Both the position numbers and the translations under genes were made by a program. A stretch of 64,000 nt of DNA from positions 1-64,000 of the forward strand of contig JAFARO010000013.1 of assembly GCA_019245415.1 (NCBI GenBank), given 5' to 3'. The stretch is from Alphaproteobacteria bacterium. GTDB lineage: Bacteria > Pseudomonadota > Alphaproteobacteria > Micropepsales > Micropepsaceae. Positions within the stretch are counted from its first letter, which is position 1. Every line of letters begins with the position of its first letter. The notes under the pieces were generated by a model. It had not been told where the DNA came from and ran no database searches. It saw only the letters and a program-made list of their open reading frames with translations. Below are positions 29,670 to 38,638 of the stretch, piece after piece.

Positions 29670-30665
29670 CTACTTGCGCAATTGGGCTCCGGAAAGCTGC
29701 GGCTTGCGTGCCTGTTCCACCTTGCGCCAGAGGGCGACGTTCCTGTTCTGCGCCTCCATGGTGGCGGAGAAGACATGCCCGCCCTGGCCATTGGCGACGA
29801 AATAGAGATCGTTGGAGGTGGCGGGATCGAGCACCGCGGCGAGCGAGTCCTTGCCCGGATTGCAGATCGGCGTCGGCGGCAAGCCGGCGATGAAATAGGT
29901 GTTGTGCGGGCTGGCCCGGGTGAGCTCGCTTTCGCGGATGCCGCGGCCCAACGGATAGCCGCGCGTCACGTCGTAGATGATGGTGGGGTCGGACTGGAGC
30001 TTCATGCCGAGTTTGAGCCGGTTGACGAACACCGCGGCGACGTGGCGGCGCTCTGCGGGGATAGCGGTCTCCTTCTCGACGATGGAGGCCAGCACGACGG
30101 CGTCGTTCGGCGTCTTGTAGGGCAGGCCGGGCGGGCGCTCGCGCCAGAGCTGTTCGAGCAGCGCGTCGCGGGCCTTCATCATCCGTCCCAGCATCTGCGC
30201 GCGCGTGGTCCCGCGCGTGAAGAGATAGGTCTCTGGCAGGAGGCTTCCTTCCGGTGGCGTCCAACCCGCGTCGCCGGTGAGCACGGGATCGTCCGCGACG
30301 ATCTTGAAGATCATCTCGCTGGTCAGGCCCTCGGCGGCGGTGAGCTTGTACTGGATGGATTTGCCGCTGGAGAGGATGCCTTGCACGTCTGCCATGCTGA
30401 CATGCGCGGGAAAGCCGTATTCGCCGGCCTTCAAGGTGCCCTGAAGTGTGCGCAGCCTGAGGCCGAGGCGGAACAGCGTCGCGCTCGACACCACGCCGCC
30501 GTCCTGAAGGTTCTGCGCGATGGTGCTGACGTGATCGCCGGGCGCCACCAGCACAACCTTGTACGAAGGCGACGGCCCCGGCTGCGCCCAGTTCCATTGC
30601 TCTGCGAACCACGCCGCGCCAGCGAGGAGAAGAAGGAAGACGAGGAAAGCAAAAAAACGCTTCAC
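29670..30665 (-). CDS. mltG: endolytic transglycosylase MltG
   Basis: 331-residue inner-membrane lytic transglycosylase that terminates nascent peptidoglycan strands. One N-terminal membrane helix (VKRFFAFLVFLLLLAGAAW), a LysM-like region, then the YceG domain with ASIVEKET (catalytic Glu) and the conserved QSDPTIIYDVTRG and SPHNTYFIAGLPPTPICNPG. The start is taken as GTG at 30665 with GGCGGAG upstream; the longer frame would translate into the repeat element that begins 25 bases upstream. First gene of mltG-yicC-gmk. Confidence 0.93.
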   Translation of the reverse strand: MKRFFAFLVFLLLLAGAAWFAEQWNWAQPGPSPSYKVVLVAPGDHVSTIAQNLQDGGVVSSATLFRLGLRLRTLQGTLKAGEYGFPAHVSMADVQGILSSGKSIQYKLTAAEGLTSEMIFKIVADDPVLTGDAGWTPPEGSLLPETYLFTRGTTRAQMLGRMMKARDALLEQLWRERPPGLPYKTPNDAVVLASIVEKETAIPAERRHVAAVFVNRLKLGMKLQSDPTIIYDVTRGYPLGRGIRESELTRASPHNTYFIAGLPPTPICNPGKDSLAAVLDPATSNDLYFVANGQGGHVFSATMEAQNRNVALWRKVEQARKPQLSGAQLRK

Positions 30666-30690
30666 GAACTCCGCCCCATCACCAAACTCA

Positions 30691-30860
30691 TTGTCATCCC
30701 CGGCCGAGCGTTGCGAACGCAACGCGAGGGGAAGGGGACCCAGGTGGTGGGACCGCTTCGCTTTGGAAGTCTAGCGCAAACTCGGTGAAAATCGAGATAC
30801 GTCACGACCCGGGTCCCCTTCCCCGCGCTCCACTTCGTTTCGCTCGGCCTGGGATGACAA
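30691..30860. repeat. 170-base inverted-repeat element (copy 2)
   Basis: Ends TTGTCATCCCCGGCCGAGCG (30691-30710) and CGCTCGGCCTGGGATGACAA (30841-30860) are inverted with one mismatch. Inside are GGGGACCCAGGTGGT and the reverse-type block CGACCCGGGTCCCC. A lone family end follows at 30891-30911. It separates fabF from mltG, two genes on the same strand, so it either ends the fab transcript or carries the mltG promoter. Confidence 0.85.
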
Positions 30861-30924
30861 TTTGTGCTTGAGATAACCACTTTCCCTCGCCCTCGCTGGG
30901 CCGGGATGACATGCGCGCTGGTAT

Positions 30925-32184
30925 TTATCCCGCCTGCGTCATGATTAGGGCGGCGTTGGTGCCGCCGAAGCCGAAGGAGTTGGACATCGCGGTCCTGACC
31001 ACGCGTTTGCGCGCAGCGTGCGGCACGAGGTCGAGCTTGGTCTCGACGTCGGGATTGTCGAGGTTGAGCGTCGGGGGCACAATCTGGTCACGCATCGCCA
31101 GCAGGCAGAAGATCGCCTCCACCGCGCCGGCTGCGCCGAGCAGATGACCGATCGACGACTTGGTCGACGACATCGACACCTTGGCTGCGGCATTGCCCAT
31201 CACGCGTTCGACGGCCCCGAGCTCGATGCCGTCCGCCATGGTCGAAGTGCCGTGCGCATTGACGTAGTCGATATCCGACGGCGACAAGCCGGAGCGCTTG
31301 AGCGCCGCCTGCATGGCGCGAAACGCACCGTCGCCGTCTTCGGACGGAGCGGTGATGTGGAAAGCGTCGCCGGAGAGTCCGTAGCCTACCACTTCGCCGT
31401 AGATCTTCGCGCCGCGCCTCGTCGCGTGCTCCAGCTCTTCAAGGACCACCATGCCCGCCCCCTCGCCCATCACGAAGCCGTCGCGGTCCCTGTCATAGGG
31501 ACGCGAGGCCTTTTCCGGCGTGTCGTTGTAGGCGGTGGAGAGCGCCCGGCAGGCGTTGAAGCCGGCGATTCCGATGCGACTGATCGCAGCTTCGGTGCCG
31601 CCGGCCAGCATCACATCGGCGTCGTCAAGCGCGATCAGGCGCGCCGCGTCGCCGATGGCGTGCGCGCCCGTGGCACAGGCGGTGACGACGGAATGGTTCG
31701 GGCCCTTGAAGCCGAACTCGATCGAAGCATAACCCGAAGCGAGATTGATCAGCCGTCCCGGGATGAAGAATGGCGAGACGCGTCTGGGGCCCTTCTCCTT
31801 GAGCAGCAACGCCGTTTCCGCGATGCCGTTCAAACCGCCGATGCCCGAGCCGATGAGCACGCCGCTGCGGCAGCGCTCCTCCTCGTTGGCGGGCACGAAG
31901 CCCGAATCCGCGACCGCCTGCTTGGCTGCCGCAAGTCCGAAGAGAATGAAGTCGTCGACGCGGCGCTGCTCCTTCGGATCCATCCATTGGTCCGGATTGA
32001 AGGTGCCGTTCGTGCCGTCGCCCCGCGGCACCTGGCAGGCGATCTTGGTCGCCAGATCCGCGGTTTCGAAACGCGTGATCGCGCTCGCGCCCGATCGCGC
32101 GGCGATCAGGCGCGACCATGTCTCTTCGACGCCGCAGGCAAGCGGCGTGACGAGCCCCAGTCCCGTGACGACGATTCGGCGCAT
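30925..32184 (-). CDS. fabF: beta-ketoacyl-ACP synthase II FabF
   Basis: 419-residue condensing enzyme of fatty-acid elongation. The Cys-His-His triad is Cys170 (VVTACATGAHA), His311 (NAHGTSTMADG) and His347 (SSIGHLLGAAGAVE), with the conserved Lys342. It follows acpP by 19 bases in the fabD-fabG-acpP-fabF operon. Length and motifs are standard. MRRIVVTGLG is the usual N-terminus. Confidence 0.97.
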   Translation of the reverse strand: MRRIVVTGLGLVTPLACGVEETWSRLIAARSGASAITRFETADLATKIACQVPRGDGTNGTFNPDQWMDPKEQRRVDDFILFGLAAAKQAVADSGFVPANEEERCRSGVLIGSGIGGLNGIAETALLLKEKGPRRVSPFFIPGRLINLASGYASIEFGFKGPNHSVVTACATGAHAIGDAARLIALDDADVMLAGGTEAAISRIGIAGFNACRALSTAYNDTPEKASRPYDRDRDGFVMGEGAGMVVLEELEHATRRGAKIYGEVVGYGLSGDAFHITAPSEDGDGAFRAMQAALKRSGLSPSDIDYVNAHGTSTMADGIELGAVERVMGNAAAKVSMSSTKSSIGHLLGAAGAVEAIFCLLAMRDQIVPPTLNLDNPDVETKLDLVPHAARKRVVRTAMSNSFGFGGTNAALIMTQAG

Positions 32185-32203
32185 CTAGGCGGGAATCGCA
32201 GGC

Positions 32204-32446
32204 TCAGGCTGCGGCTTGCTGCTTGTCGATGTATTTCACGGCATCGCCCACGGTCACGATCGACTCGGCGGCGTCGTCGGGAATTTCGATGCCGAATTCC
32301 TCTTCGAACGCCATCACCAGCTCGACCGTATCCAGGCTGTCGGCGCCCAGGTCTTCAATGAAAGAGGCGTTGTCGGTGACCTTCTCGGCATCGACATTGA
32401 GATGATCGACCACGATCTTCTTCACGCGCTCGGCAGTATCGCTCAT
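32204..32446 (-). CDS. acpP: acyl carrier protein
   Basis: 80-residue acidic carrier protein. Ser37 in [10 protein letters not shown] is the phosphopantetheine attachment site. The ATG at 32446 gives [16 protein letters not shown], the normal ACP start; the open frame runs 45 codons further upstream without family similarity. 159 bases separate it from fabG, a gap that may hold a separate strong promoter, as acpP is usually expressed far above its neighbours. Confidence 0.97.
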   Translation of the reverse strand: MSDTAERVKKIVVDHLNVDAEKVTDNASFIEDLGADSLDTVELVMAFEEEFGIEIPDDAAESIVTVGDAVKYIDKQQAAA

Positions 32447-32605
32447 GGATTCAGAGACCTCTCGTTGCTGTAGGGCCGCGGGTTTGACCTTTTCTTTCAT
32501 CCCGCGGCAAGCCCCCGGCCTTTGACCCGGCCCGGGGATGGGAAGCGCCGCTTGGTAACATAACCGCCGCGGCGCCGCCATACAGGATGTAAGACTTTGA
32601 TATTC

Positions 32606-33349
32606 TTAAGAAAACATCGCCATGCCGCCGTTCACATGCAAAGTCTGGCCGGTGACATAGGCCGCTTCCTCGCTCGCGACATAGACCACGGCGGCGGCGA
32701 TTTCATGAGGCGTGCCGAATCGCCCGGCCGGGATGCGACCCATCTGATACGCCTTTTGTTCCTGGGTCAGCGCGTCCGTCATGGGGGTCGCCACGAAGCC
32801 CGGCGCCACGCAGTTCACGGTCACATTGCGCGAGCCGACCTCTTGGGCTAGCGACTTGGTCATGCCCATCAAGCCGGCTTTGGCCGCGGCATAGTTCGCC
32901 TGGCCGGGATTGCCCATCGTGCCCACCAGGGAGGTGATGGAGACGATTCGTCCCCAGCGTTTCTTCAGCATGCCGCGCAGCACCGCGCGCGAAAGACGGA
33001 ACGCGGAACTCAGATTGACGGCGATCACCTGGTCCCATTCGTCATCTTTCATGCGCATGAAGAGATTGTCGCGCGTGATGCCGGCGTTGTTGACCAGGAT
33101 ATCGATGCTGCCGCCCAGCACACTTTCCGCGGTTTTGGGCAGGGCTTCGATCGAGGCGGGATCGGCGAGATTGCAGGTCGCGACATGGGCGCGAGCGCCG
33201 AGCGTGTTTTTCAAAGCCTCGAGCGCGTCGGCGCGGGTTCCCGACAGCACCACCGAAGCGCCCTGTCCATGGAGCGCGGCCGCAATGGCACCGCCGATGC
33301 CGCCCGAGGCGCCGGTGACGAGGGCATTCTTGCCGTTGAGATCGAACAT
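32606..33349 (-). CDS. fabG: 3-oxoacyl-ACP reductase FabG
   Basis: 247-residue NADPH-dependent SDR reducing 3-oxoacyl-ACP. Cofactor motif TGASGGIG (12-19), NNAG at 87-90, and the catalytic Ser140-Tyr153-Lys157 (SITSLVG, ANYAAAKAG) are intact. The ATG at 33349 shares its A with the fabD stop (TGATG); a GTG three bases upstream is an alternative. Translationally coupled to fabD. Confidence 0.96.
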   Translation of the reverse strand: MFDLNGKNALVTGASGGIGGAIAAALHGQGASVVLSGTRADALEALKNTLGARAHVATCNLADPASIEALPKTAESVLGGSIDILVNNAGITRDNLFMRMKDDEWDQVIAVNLSSAFRLSRAVLRGMLKKRWGRIVSITSLVGTMGNPGQANYAAAKAGLMGMTKSLAQEVGSRNVTVNCVAPGFVATPMTDALTQEQKAYQMGRIPAGRFGTPHEIAAAVVYVASEEAAYVTGQTLHVNGGMAMFS

Positions 33350-34296
33350 CACAGCGTCCTCGCAAATGCTTCGATATCGGCGGGCGTGTCGAGCGTGACG
33401 GTCGCCAGTTCCTTGTCGATGCGCTTGACCATGCCGGTGAGCACCTTGCTGCCGCCGGCTTCAACCGTGGTCTCAATTCCGAACGACCGGAACGCGAGCA
33501 CGCTCTCGCGCCAGCGCACGCGCGCGGTGATCTGTTCGACGAGCAGCGCGCGGATGGTGTCGGGTTCGCTGACCTGCGCCGCCGTGACGTTGGCCATGAC
33601 GGGCACGGCGGGCGGGCCGACCGTCACCTTGGCAAGTTCCTCCGCCATGCGTGCCGCAGCGGGCTTCATCAACGGCGAGTGGAACGGCGCGGAGACATTC
33701 AGTGCCATGGCGCGCTTGATGCCGAGCGCCTTGGCGACGTCGGGGGCTTTGTCGATCGCAGCTTTGGAACCGGAGATCACCACCTGTCCAGGCGCATTGT
33801 CGTTGGCGACGACGCATACGCCGCCGGTCGCCGAGGCGCACTGCTTCGCCAGCTCCTCGGCTTGCGCGATCTCGGCGCCCAACAGTGCACTCATACCGCC
33901 CTCGCCCACGGGCACCGCCTCCTGCATCGCGCGACCGCGCGCCTTCAACAGCCGCGCCGCATCGGCCAGCGCAAAGGCGCCGGCAGCTGCGAGCGCACTA
34001 TACTCGCCCAGCGAATGTCCAGCGACGAGACGCGCGTGTTGGCGGAGATCGAGCTTGGCCTCGCGCTCCAGCACGCGGATTATTGCAAGGCTCGCCGCCA
34101 TTATGGCCGGCTGGGCATTCTCGGTGAGCACGAGCTCGGCTTCCGGGCCTTCCCACATCAGCTGCGAGAGATTCTGCTTCAGCGCCTCGTCGATTTCCTG
34201 GAACACTTCACGCGCGGGCGCAAAGGCCTCGGCCAGCGCCTTGCCCATGCCGACGGCCTGGCTACCTTGTCCGGGAAAGATGAATGCCCTGGTCAT
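33349..34296 (-). CDS. fabD: malonyl-CoA:ACP malonyltransferase FabD
   Basis: 315-residue enzyme loading malonate onto ACP. The nucleophile motif GHSLGEYSAL gives Ser95; N-terminal FPGQGSQ and the later His in NVSAPFHSPLM complete the active site. First gene of the fab operon; the promoter should lie in the 126-base divergent gap toward the DUF3089 gene. Confidence 0.97.
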   Translation of the reverse strand: MTRAFIFPGQGSQAVGMGKALAEAFAPAREVFQEIDEALKQNLSQLMWEGPEAELVLTENAQPAIMAASLAIIRVLEREAKLDLRQHARLVAGHSLGEYSALAAAGAFALADAARLLKARGRAMQEAVPVGEGGMSALLGAEIAQAEELAKQCASATGGVCVVANDNAPGQVVISGSKAAIDKAPDVAKALGIKRAMALNVSAPFHSPLMKPAAARMAEELAKVTVGPPAVPVMANVTAAQVSEPDTIRALLVEQITARVRWRESVLAFRSFGIETTVEAGGSKVLTGMVKRIDKELATVTLDTPADIEAFARTL

Positions 34297-34422
34297 TGTG
34301 GCGGGAAAGAAACCACGGCGCCCGACCTGTCAAGCACGTGAAACCAGAGCGGGCAGTTTCGTGAGGGTCGCGTCGAAGGCCGGCATAGCGCTATCGTCCG
34401 TCTGGGCTGATTGGGGGCACTC

Positions 34423-35574
34423 ATGAAATGGCTGTTGCGTATCGTGCTGGCATTGGTGGTGCTAGCGGCCCTGGCCGCCGCAGCGATCTATTTCACCGGC
34501 AATACGTTCTACGTCATCGCCCGGCTAGGCCAACCGCGGCACGGCTGGGACATGTCCTACAAGGCGCCAGCGCCCGACTACGTCGACGCGAGGAACTGGG
34601 CGGCGTTGCCGGGCGCGGCCGGCCTCACCGCACTGACGCCGCCAGGCGAGAAGCCGGCAAAGGTCGCGGCGGTCGACGTCTTCTTCATCCATCCGACCGG
34701 CTACATCTCGGGCGGCGACTGGAACTCGCCCATGGACCCGAACACGCGCACCGAGGAGAACACCAAATGGATGATGGCCAACCAGGCCAGCGTCTTCAAC
34801 GGCTGCTGCGCGATTTACGCGCCGCGCTATCGCGAGACCAGCATCTACCGTTATTTCAATGCGCCGGAGGATGTCGCGGCCAAGGCGCGGGATTTGGCCT
34901 ATGGAGACGTGGTGCGCGCGTTCGATTATTTCCTGCAGCACTATTCCAACGGCCGGCCGTTCATCGTCGCCAGCCATAGCCAGGGCACCGAGCACGGGTT
35001 CCGCCTGCTCAAGGAGCGCATCGACGGCACGCCGTTGGCATCGCGGTTAGTTGCAGCCTATCTCATCGGATTTCAGATCACCGACAAGGACGCGGCCGCC
35101 TTGAAGACGGTGCATGTCTGCGCCTCGGCCACCGACACGGGTTGCTTCGTGCATTGGGCGACATGGGGGGAAGGCGGCAAGCCGCAGTACCGCAGCAGCG
35201 ACAAGCTCGTCTGCGTCAATCCGCTGTCGTGGCAGCGCGATGGTTCCACTGCGAGCAAAGCGATAAATCTCGGCGCCGAGCCGCTCACCGGGACGTTTGC
35301 GCTCAATTTTCTCGGTTCCGACAATCCGCAAGGAACAGTGTTCGGGCCGCTGGAGGCACCGCTGCCGCATTGGACCTGGGCGGCGTGCCGCGCCGGCCTG
35401 CTCACTGTCGCCGATCAATCGGGCGGCCCGTTTGCGCGCATGGATATGGGCGGCAAGAACTATCACGGCCTCGACTACGCGCTGTTCGCAACAAATATCC
35501 GCGCCAACGCGAAAGCGCGCGTGGAGGCCTATTTGAAGGATCAGCTCACAGATGGGACTGCGCCACCGAAGTGA
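34423..35574 (+). CDS. DUF3089 alpha/beta-hydrolase-like protein
   Basis: 383-residue protein with an N-terminal membrane or signal helix (MKWLLRIVLALVVLAALAAAA). The body matches DUF3089 by eye: VFFIHPTGYISGGDWN, NGCCAIYAPRYRE, and a nucleophile elbow ASHSQGTEHG of the G-x-S-x-G type in which the first Gly is replaced (S-H-S-Q-G). An esterase or lipase-like activity at the periplasmic face is plausible but unproven. The ATG at 34423 follows GGGGG; an in-frame TTG at 34411 is weaker. Divergent from fabD. Confidence 0.8.
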   Translation: MKWLLRIVLALVVLAALAAAAIYFTGNTFYVIARLGQPRHGWDMSYKAPAPDYVDARNWAALPGAAGLTALTPPGEKPAKVAAVDVFFIHPTGYISGGDWNSPMDPNTRTEENTKWMMANQASVFNGCCAIYAPRYRETSIYRYFNAPEDVAAKARDLAYGDVVRAFDYFLQHYSNGRPFIVASHSQGTEHGFRLLKERIDGTPLASRLVAAYLIGFQITDKDAAALKTVHVCASATDTGCFVHWATWGEGGKPQYRSSDKLVCVNPLSWQRDGSTASKAINLGAEPLTGTFALNFLGSDNPQGTVFGPLEAPLPHWTWAACRAGLLTVADQSGGPFARMDMGGKNYHGLDYALFATNIRANAKARVEAYLKDQLTDGTAPPK

Positions 35575-35677
35575 CATTACTTGCAGCCGGGGGCGTGTGG
35601 CCGTCCGCCTTGGGACCCTCTGGGCTTGGGTGTAGACTGTCTCGGACAGGCAACTGGGTATTGGGGGGATATCGATT

Positions 35678-35896
35678 ATGAAAGCACGCTTGGTTCTTGG
35701 AACGCTTGCATGCATCGCTCTTGCATTTGCTGCCTCGGGCGATGCATCGGCGGGAAACGACAAAGGTGCCGGCAAACACGCTCACCATTCCTATCAAGGG
35801 GCGAAAAACAATCCCGGCCACAACGGCAGTGCGCCTACCGGCGGCAAGCCTTTGTGCAGGGACTGCGGAAAGCAACACCAGAAGGCTCACCCATAG
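35678..35896 (+). CDS. small secreted His/Gly/Lys-rich protein
   Basis: 72-residue protein of unknown function. A signal peptide is clear (MKARLVLGTLACIALAFAAS, cleavage near ASA). The mature 47 residues are hydrophilic, rich in His, Gly and Lys, and end with a C-R-D-C-G pair (CRDCGKQHQ) plus four His, which could bind a metal. TTGGGGGG lies upstream of the ATG. It is a plausible real gene because of its signal peptide and ribosome-binding site, but no family is recognised. Confidence 0.6.
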   Translation: MKARLVLGTLACIALAFAASGDASAGNDKGAGKHAHHSYQGAKNNPGHNGSAPTGGKPLCRDCGKQHQKAHP

Positions 35897-35923
35897 GGAC
35901 GAGTGAAGGAGGGCGCGGTTCTC

Positions 35924-35952
35924 TTGCCCTGACCGGGCCCTTCCCCTATAAG
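35924..35952 (+). promoter_or_regulatory. probable sigma-70-type promoter of rpsF-rpsR-rplI
   Basis: TTGCCC (35924-35929) and TATAAG (35947-35952) are separated by exactly 17 bases, a near-consensus housekeeping promoter. It would give a leader of about 130 bases before rpsF. The leader holds a short GC hairpin near 36050-36062; whether it includes the bS6:bS18 autoregulatory element known from other bacteria cannot be settled by eye. Confidence 0.6.
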
Positions 35953-36088
35953 CCCGGCCTTCAATGGCGGCTGCGGTCGCGGGAGACCTTGGAAGAGGTC
36001 TATGCTGGAAGTCCGGCGTCCCAAGCGATCCAAGGTCCGGACGGGCATCCCGCCCAACGGATTCCGCAGCCAAAACAGGGAGTTATGG

Positions 36089-36457
36089 ATGCCGCTTTAC
36101 GAGCATCTCCTGATCGCGCGCCAGGACATCAGCGCCCAGCAGGTGGACGCACTCGCCACCCATCTCAAGACCATCGTCGAAGGCGAAGGCGGCAAGGTCG
36201 AGAAGCAGGAATATTGGGGTCTGCGCGGGCTGGCCTACCGCATCAAGAAGAATCGCAAGGGGCATTACGTGCTCCTCAACATCAACGCGCCGCCCAAGGC
36301 CATCGCCGAGCTCGAGCGCCAGAACAAGATCAATGAGGACGTGCTGCGCTATATCAGCGTCAAGGTCGATGCCTTCGAGCAGTCCGCGAGCAAGACCCGG
36401 CGCGACGACCGCGCCGAGTCCAAGCCCGAAACCGAGACCGCGGAGGCCGCCCAATGA
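36089..36457 (+). CDS. rpsF: 30S ribosomal protein bS6
   Basis: 122-residue small-subunit protein. Begins [15 protein letters not shown] and contains the conserved [22 protein letters not shown]. The C-terminus is a charged tail ([11 protein letters not shown]) longer than E. coli's processed form. AGGGAG lies just upstream of the ATG at 36089. Its stop overlaps the rpsR start by four bases. Confidence 0.97.
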   Translation: MPLYEHLLIARQDISAQQVDALATHLKTIVEGEGGKVEKQEYWGLRGLAYRIKKNRKGHYVLLNINAPPKAIAELERQNKINEDVLRYISVKVDAFEQSASKTRRDDRAESKPETETAEAAQ

Positions 36458-36711
36458 GCCATGCAGGATCGCGCGACGGCGGCGAGAAGCGCCGCCCGTT
36501 CTTCCGCCGCAAGAAGACCTGTCCGTTCTCCGGCGCCAACGCACCCAAGATCGACTACAAGGACACCAAGCTGCTGCAGCGCTTCATCTCGGAGCGCGGC
36601 AAGATCGTGCCCAGCCGCATCACTGCGGTCTCCACCCGCAAGCAGCGTGAGCTCGCCGTCGCCATCAAGCGCGCGCGGTTCATGGCGCTGCTGCCCTACG
36701 TCGTCCGCTAG
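36454..36711 (+). CDS. rpsR: 30S ribosomal protein bS18
   Basis: 85-residue protein with the signature [20 protein letters not shown] and [16 protein letters not shown]. One Cys remains in its basic N-terminus ([10 protein letters not shown]). Start overlaps the rpsF stop (ATGA), so translation is coupled; bS6 and bS18 bind each other on the platform. Confidence 0.97.
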   Translation: MSHAGSRDGGEKRRPFFRRKKTCPFSGANAPKIDYKDTKLLQRFISERGKIVPSRITAVSTRKQRELAVAIKRARFMALLPYVVR

Positions 36712-36723
36712 AGGGGAAGCGTC

Positions 36724-37308
36724 ATGCAAGTGATCCTGCTCGAACGGGTCGAGAAGCTCGGCCAGATGGGCGACGAGGTGAAGGTCAAGGATGGCTTCGC
36801 GCGCAACTACCTGTTGCCGCAGAAGAAGGCGCTGCGCGCCAACAAGGCCAATCGCGAGTATTTCCAGACGCAGAAGGCCCAACTCGAGGCGCGCAATCTC
36901 GAGCGCAAGAGCGAGGCCGAGAAAATCGCCAAGAAACTCGACGGTCAGACTTTCGTCCTGCTGCGCCAGGCCGGCGACCGCGGCCAGCTCTACGGCTCGG
37001 TCAGTCCGCGCGACATCGCCGACGTCATCACCGTGGGCGGCTTTTCGGTCGCGCGGACCCAGGTGCCTCTCGACAAGCCGATCAAGGAGATCGGGCTGAC
37101 GCCGATCAGCGTCGTGCTGCACCCCGAAGTGCGGGTGAAGGTGACGATCAACGTCGCGCGCACCGAGGACGAAGCCGAGCGCCAGGCCCGGGGCGAGAAC
37201 GTCCTGGCCGAACAGACCGAAGCCGAGGAGGCGAAAGTCGCCGCCGAGGAGCTCTTCGAGGAAGGCGCGGGACCGAAGGAAGACGTCGAATCCGCCCAGG
37301 CCGAATAG
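36724..37308 (+). CDS. rplI: 50S ribosomal protein bL9
   Basis: 194-residue protein with the usual N-domain ([33 protein letters not shown]) linked by a long helix to the C-domain ([29 protein letters not shown]). The last 40 residues form an acidic Glu/Ala extension beyond the E. coli length, common in this class. A segment of this gene (36969-37005) recurs almost exactly about 1 kb downstream at 37967-38003. Closed by a strong terminator. Confidence 0.97.
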   Translation: MQVILLERVEKLGQMGDEVKVKDGFARNYLLPQKKALRANKANREYFQTQKAQLEARNLERKSEAEKIAKKLDGQTFVLLRQAGDRGQLYGSVSPRDIADVITVGGFSVARTQVPLDKPIKEIGLTPISVVLHPEVRVKVTINVARTEDEAERQARGENVLAEQTEAEEAKVAAEELFEEGAGPKEDVESAQAE

Positions 37309-37332
37309 CCCATTTCGACCGCGCCGCAATCC

Positions 37333-37365
37333 AAAGCCGCGTCTCGCTCCGGGACGCGGCTTTTT
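37333..37365 (+). terminator. Rho-independent terminator of rpsF-rpsR-rplI
   Basis: GCCGCGTC (37336-37343) pairs with GACGCGGC (37353-37360), extended by flanking AAA/TTT, and is followed by TTTTT (37361-37365). Loop of nine bases. It is only 18 bases before the next start codon. Confidence 0.9.
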
Positions 37366-37383
37366 GGTGAGGGGATAACCGCC

Positions 37384-37884
37384 ATGTCGCTCGAACAATT
37401 GTCCGAGATCGCCCAGATCGCCGGCTCCCTCGGCGTGGTTCTCTCTCTTGCCTTTGTCGGCCTGCAGGTGCGGCAGAACACCGCCGCGCTCCAGCGCAAC
37501 GAGCACAATTCGACCATGGCGCAATGGACGGTGGTGCGCATGGCCATCGCCCAGCATCGCGACATCGCCGAACTGATGACGAGCGGTCTTCGCGGCGGCA
37601 CGCTCGACGCTGCAGACCAGCTGCGGCTGGAGCAGATGCTGCAGGAATATGCCTGGGCTGCGTTCCACATCTGGGACCGGACACAGCGCGGCGTCTTTCC
37701 CAAAGGGACCTTCGAGGCGACAGCGGGAACTCTGTTGTGCGACGTGCTCAAAACCCCGCGCGGCAAGGCTTGGTGGTCCGGCGCCAAGAGCGTCGGCTTC
37801 ATTCCCGAATATGCCGCCGATGTGGACGCGGTGCTGGCTGGGGGCGCCCGAAACCCGTTCAATCACGGCAGCGATCAGGATTGA
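37384..37884 (+). CDS. uncharacterised protein with one N-terminal membrane helix
   Basis: 166-residue protein. Residues about 8-27 form a hydrophobic segment (IAQIAGSLGVVLSLAFVGLQVRQNT) followed by a soluble helical domain. The start 'SLEQLSEIAQIAGSLGVVLSLAFVGLQVRQNTAAL' type is common among unnamed alphaproteobacterial proteins; no function is known. GAGGGG lies upstream of the ATG at 37384. Transcription must begin within or after the rplI terminator, unless there is readthrough. Confidence 0.72.
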   Translation: MSLEQLSEIAQIAGSLGVVLSLAFVGLQVRQNTAALQRNEHNSTMAQWTVVRMAIAQHRDIAELMTSGLRGGTLDAADQLRLEQMLQEYAWAAFHIWDRTQRGVFPKGTFEATAGTLLCDVLKTPRGKAWWSGAKSVGFIPEYAADVDAVLAGGARNPFNHGSDQD

Positions 37885-37966
37885 ACCTTTTCCATGTGCG
37901 ACCAAGCGCCTTTACGTTGGAGTCACAACGACGACTGCGCGATCACTTTTTCTCGTCCGCGACAGC

Positions 37967-38003
37967 GGCCGGCAACCGCGGCCAGCTCTACGTCTCGGTC
38001 AGT
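37967..38003 (+). pseudogene. fragment duplicated from rplI
   Basis: These 37 bases match rplI 36969-37005 at 35 positions, the two differences being G/A and G/T. In the same reading sense they spell AGNRGQLYVSVS against [12 protein letters not shown] in bL9. No homology to the rest of rplI is obvious on either side apart from a faint trace just upstream. It lies in the 215-base gap 37885-38099, which holds no gene; a partial inverted repeat CCCTCCCC/GGGGAAAGGG lies at about 38050. Confidence 0.7.
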
Positions 38004-38099
38004 CTAGTCAGGTTGAAACGTAGTCCTTCGGCTTGGCGCAAACGCCGATGCTTATTTCCCTCCCCCCACAAGGGGAAAGGGCATTTGCCGCAGGCGCAT

Positions 38100-38480
38100 T
38101 CATTCGGGGTTCTTTGGTGACTTTTCATCCGCCTCGAACGCCGCGCGTTTCTTGAGGTCCTCGCCCCTGAGCGCGGCATAGGTCGCCGGATAATAGAAAC
38201 GAAGCCTGACAAGCGCGTCGCGATAGCCGTGCCAAGCGTCGAGCCCTTGTTCCTGATGCAAGTCCGACAGCAGTGACGCTTCAAGATCTTTCGCCTCCAA
38301 CCCGCCCCAGTCGGAGTTAATTCCGTCGGCGAGTTGCGGAGGCTCGACCACCACGAAGCCGGAGTAGGTTGCGTCATCCGCGCGCAGATCTTCGGCAACG
38401 CTCGCCGTGCTGAGCATGCCAATCCAAGGTGCGAAAACGGCGGCGGCCAAGGCCAAGCGTCGACGAAGAATATCATGCAT
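38100..38480 (-). CDS. small exported hypothetical protein
   Basis: 126-residue protein with a signal peptide (RRRLALAAAVFAPWIGML, probable cleavage at SVA-ED) and a hydrophilic mature part (ATYSGFVVVEPPQLADGI, RDALVRLRFYYPATYAALRG) ending in a Lys/Asp/Glu tail. No family is recognised. The start MHDILRRR at 38480 has only a weak GGTG upstream; the open frame extends 40 codons further without signal character. Divergent from panB. Confidence 0.55.
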   Translation of the reverse strand: MHDILRRRLALAAAVFAPWIGMLSTASVAEDLRADDATYSGFVVVEPPQLADGINSDWGGLEAKDLEASLLSDLHQEQGLDAWHGYRDALVRLRFYYPATYAALRGEDLKKRAAFEADEKSPKNPE

Positions 38481-38638
38481 GACAGTTTGCACCGGCGCGT
38501 TCCCGGTGCATTCTAGCGCCGGTTCGCGCGCAAAATGTGCCGAGGCGGCCGTTTGTTCAACCTTTGTTTGAAATATGCACCTTCTTCGCACCTGCAACAT
38601 GGCCTATAGTGCAGCCGCTCCAAAGAGCGGGAGGCCCA

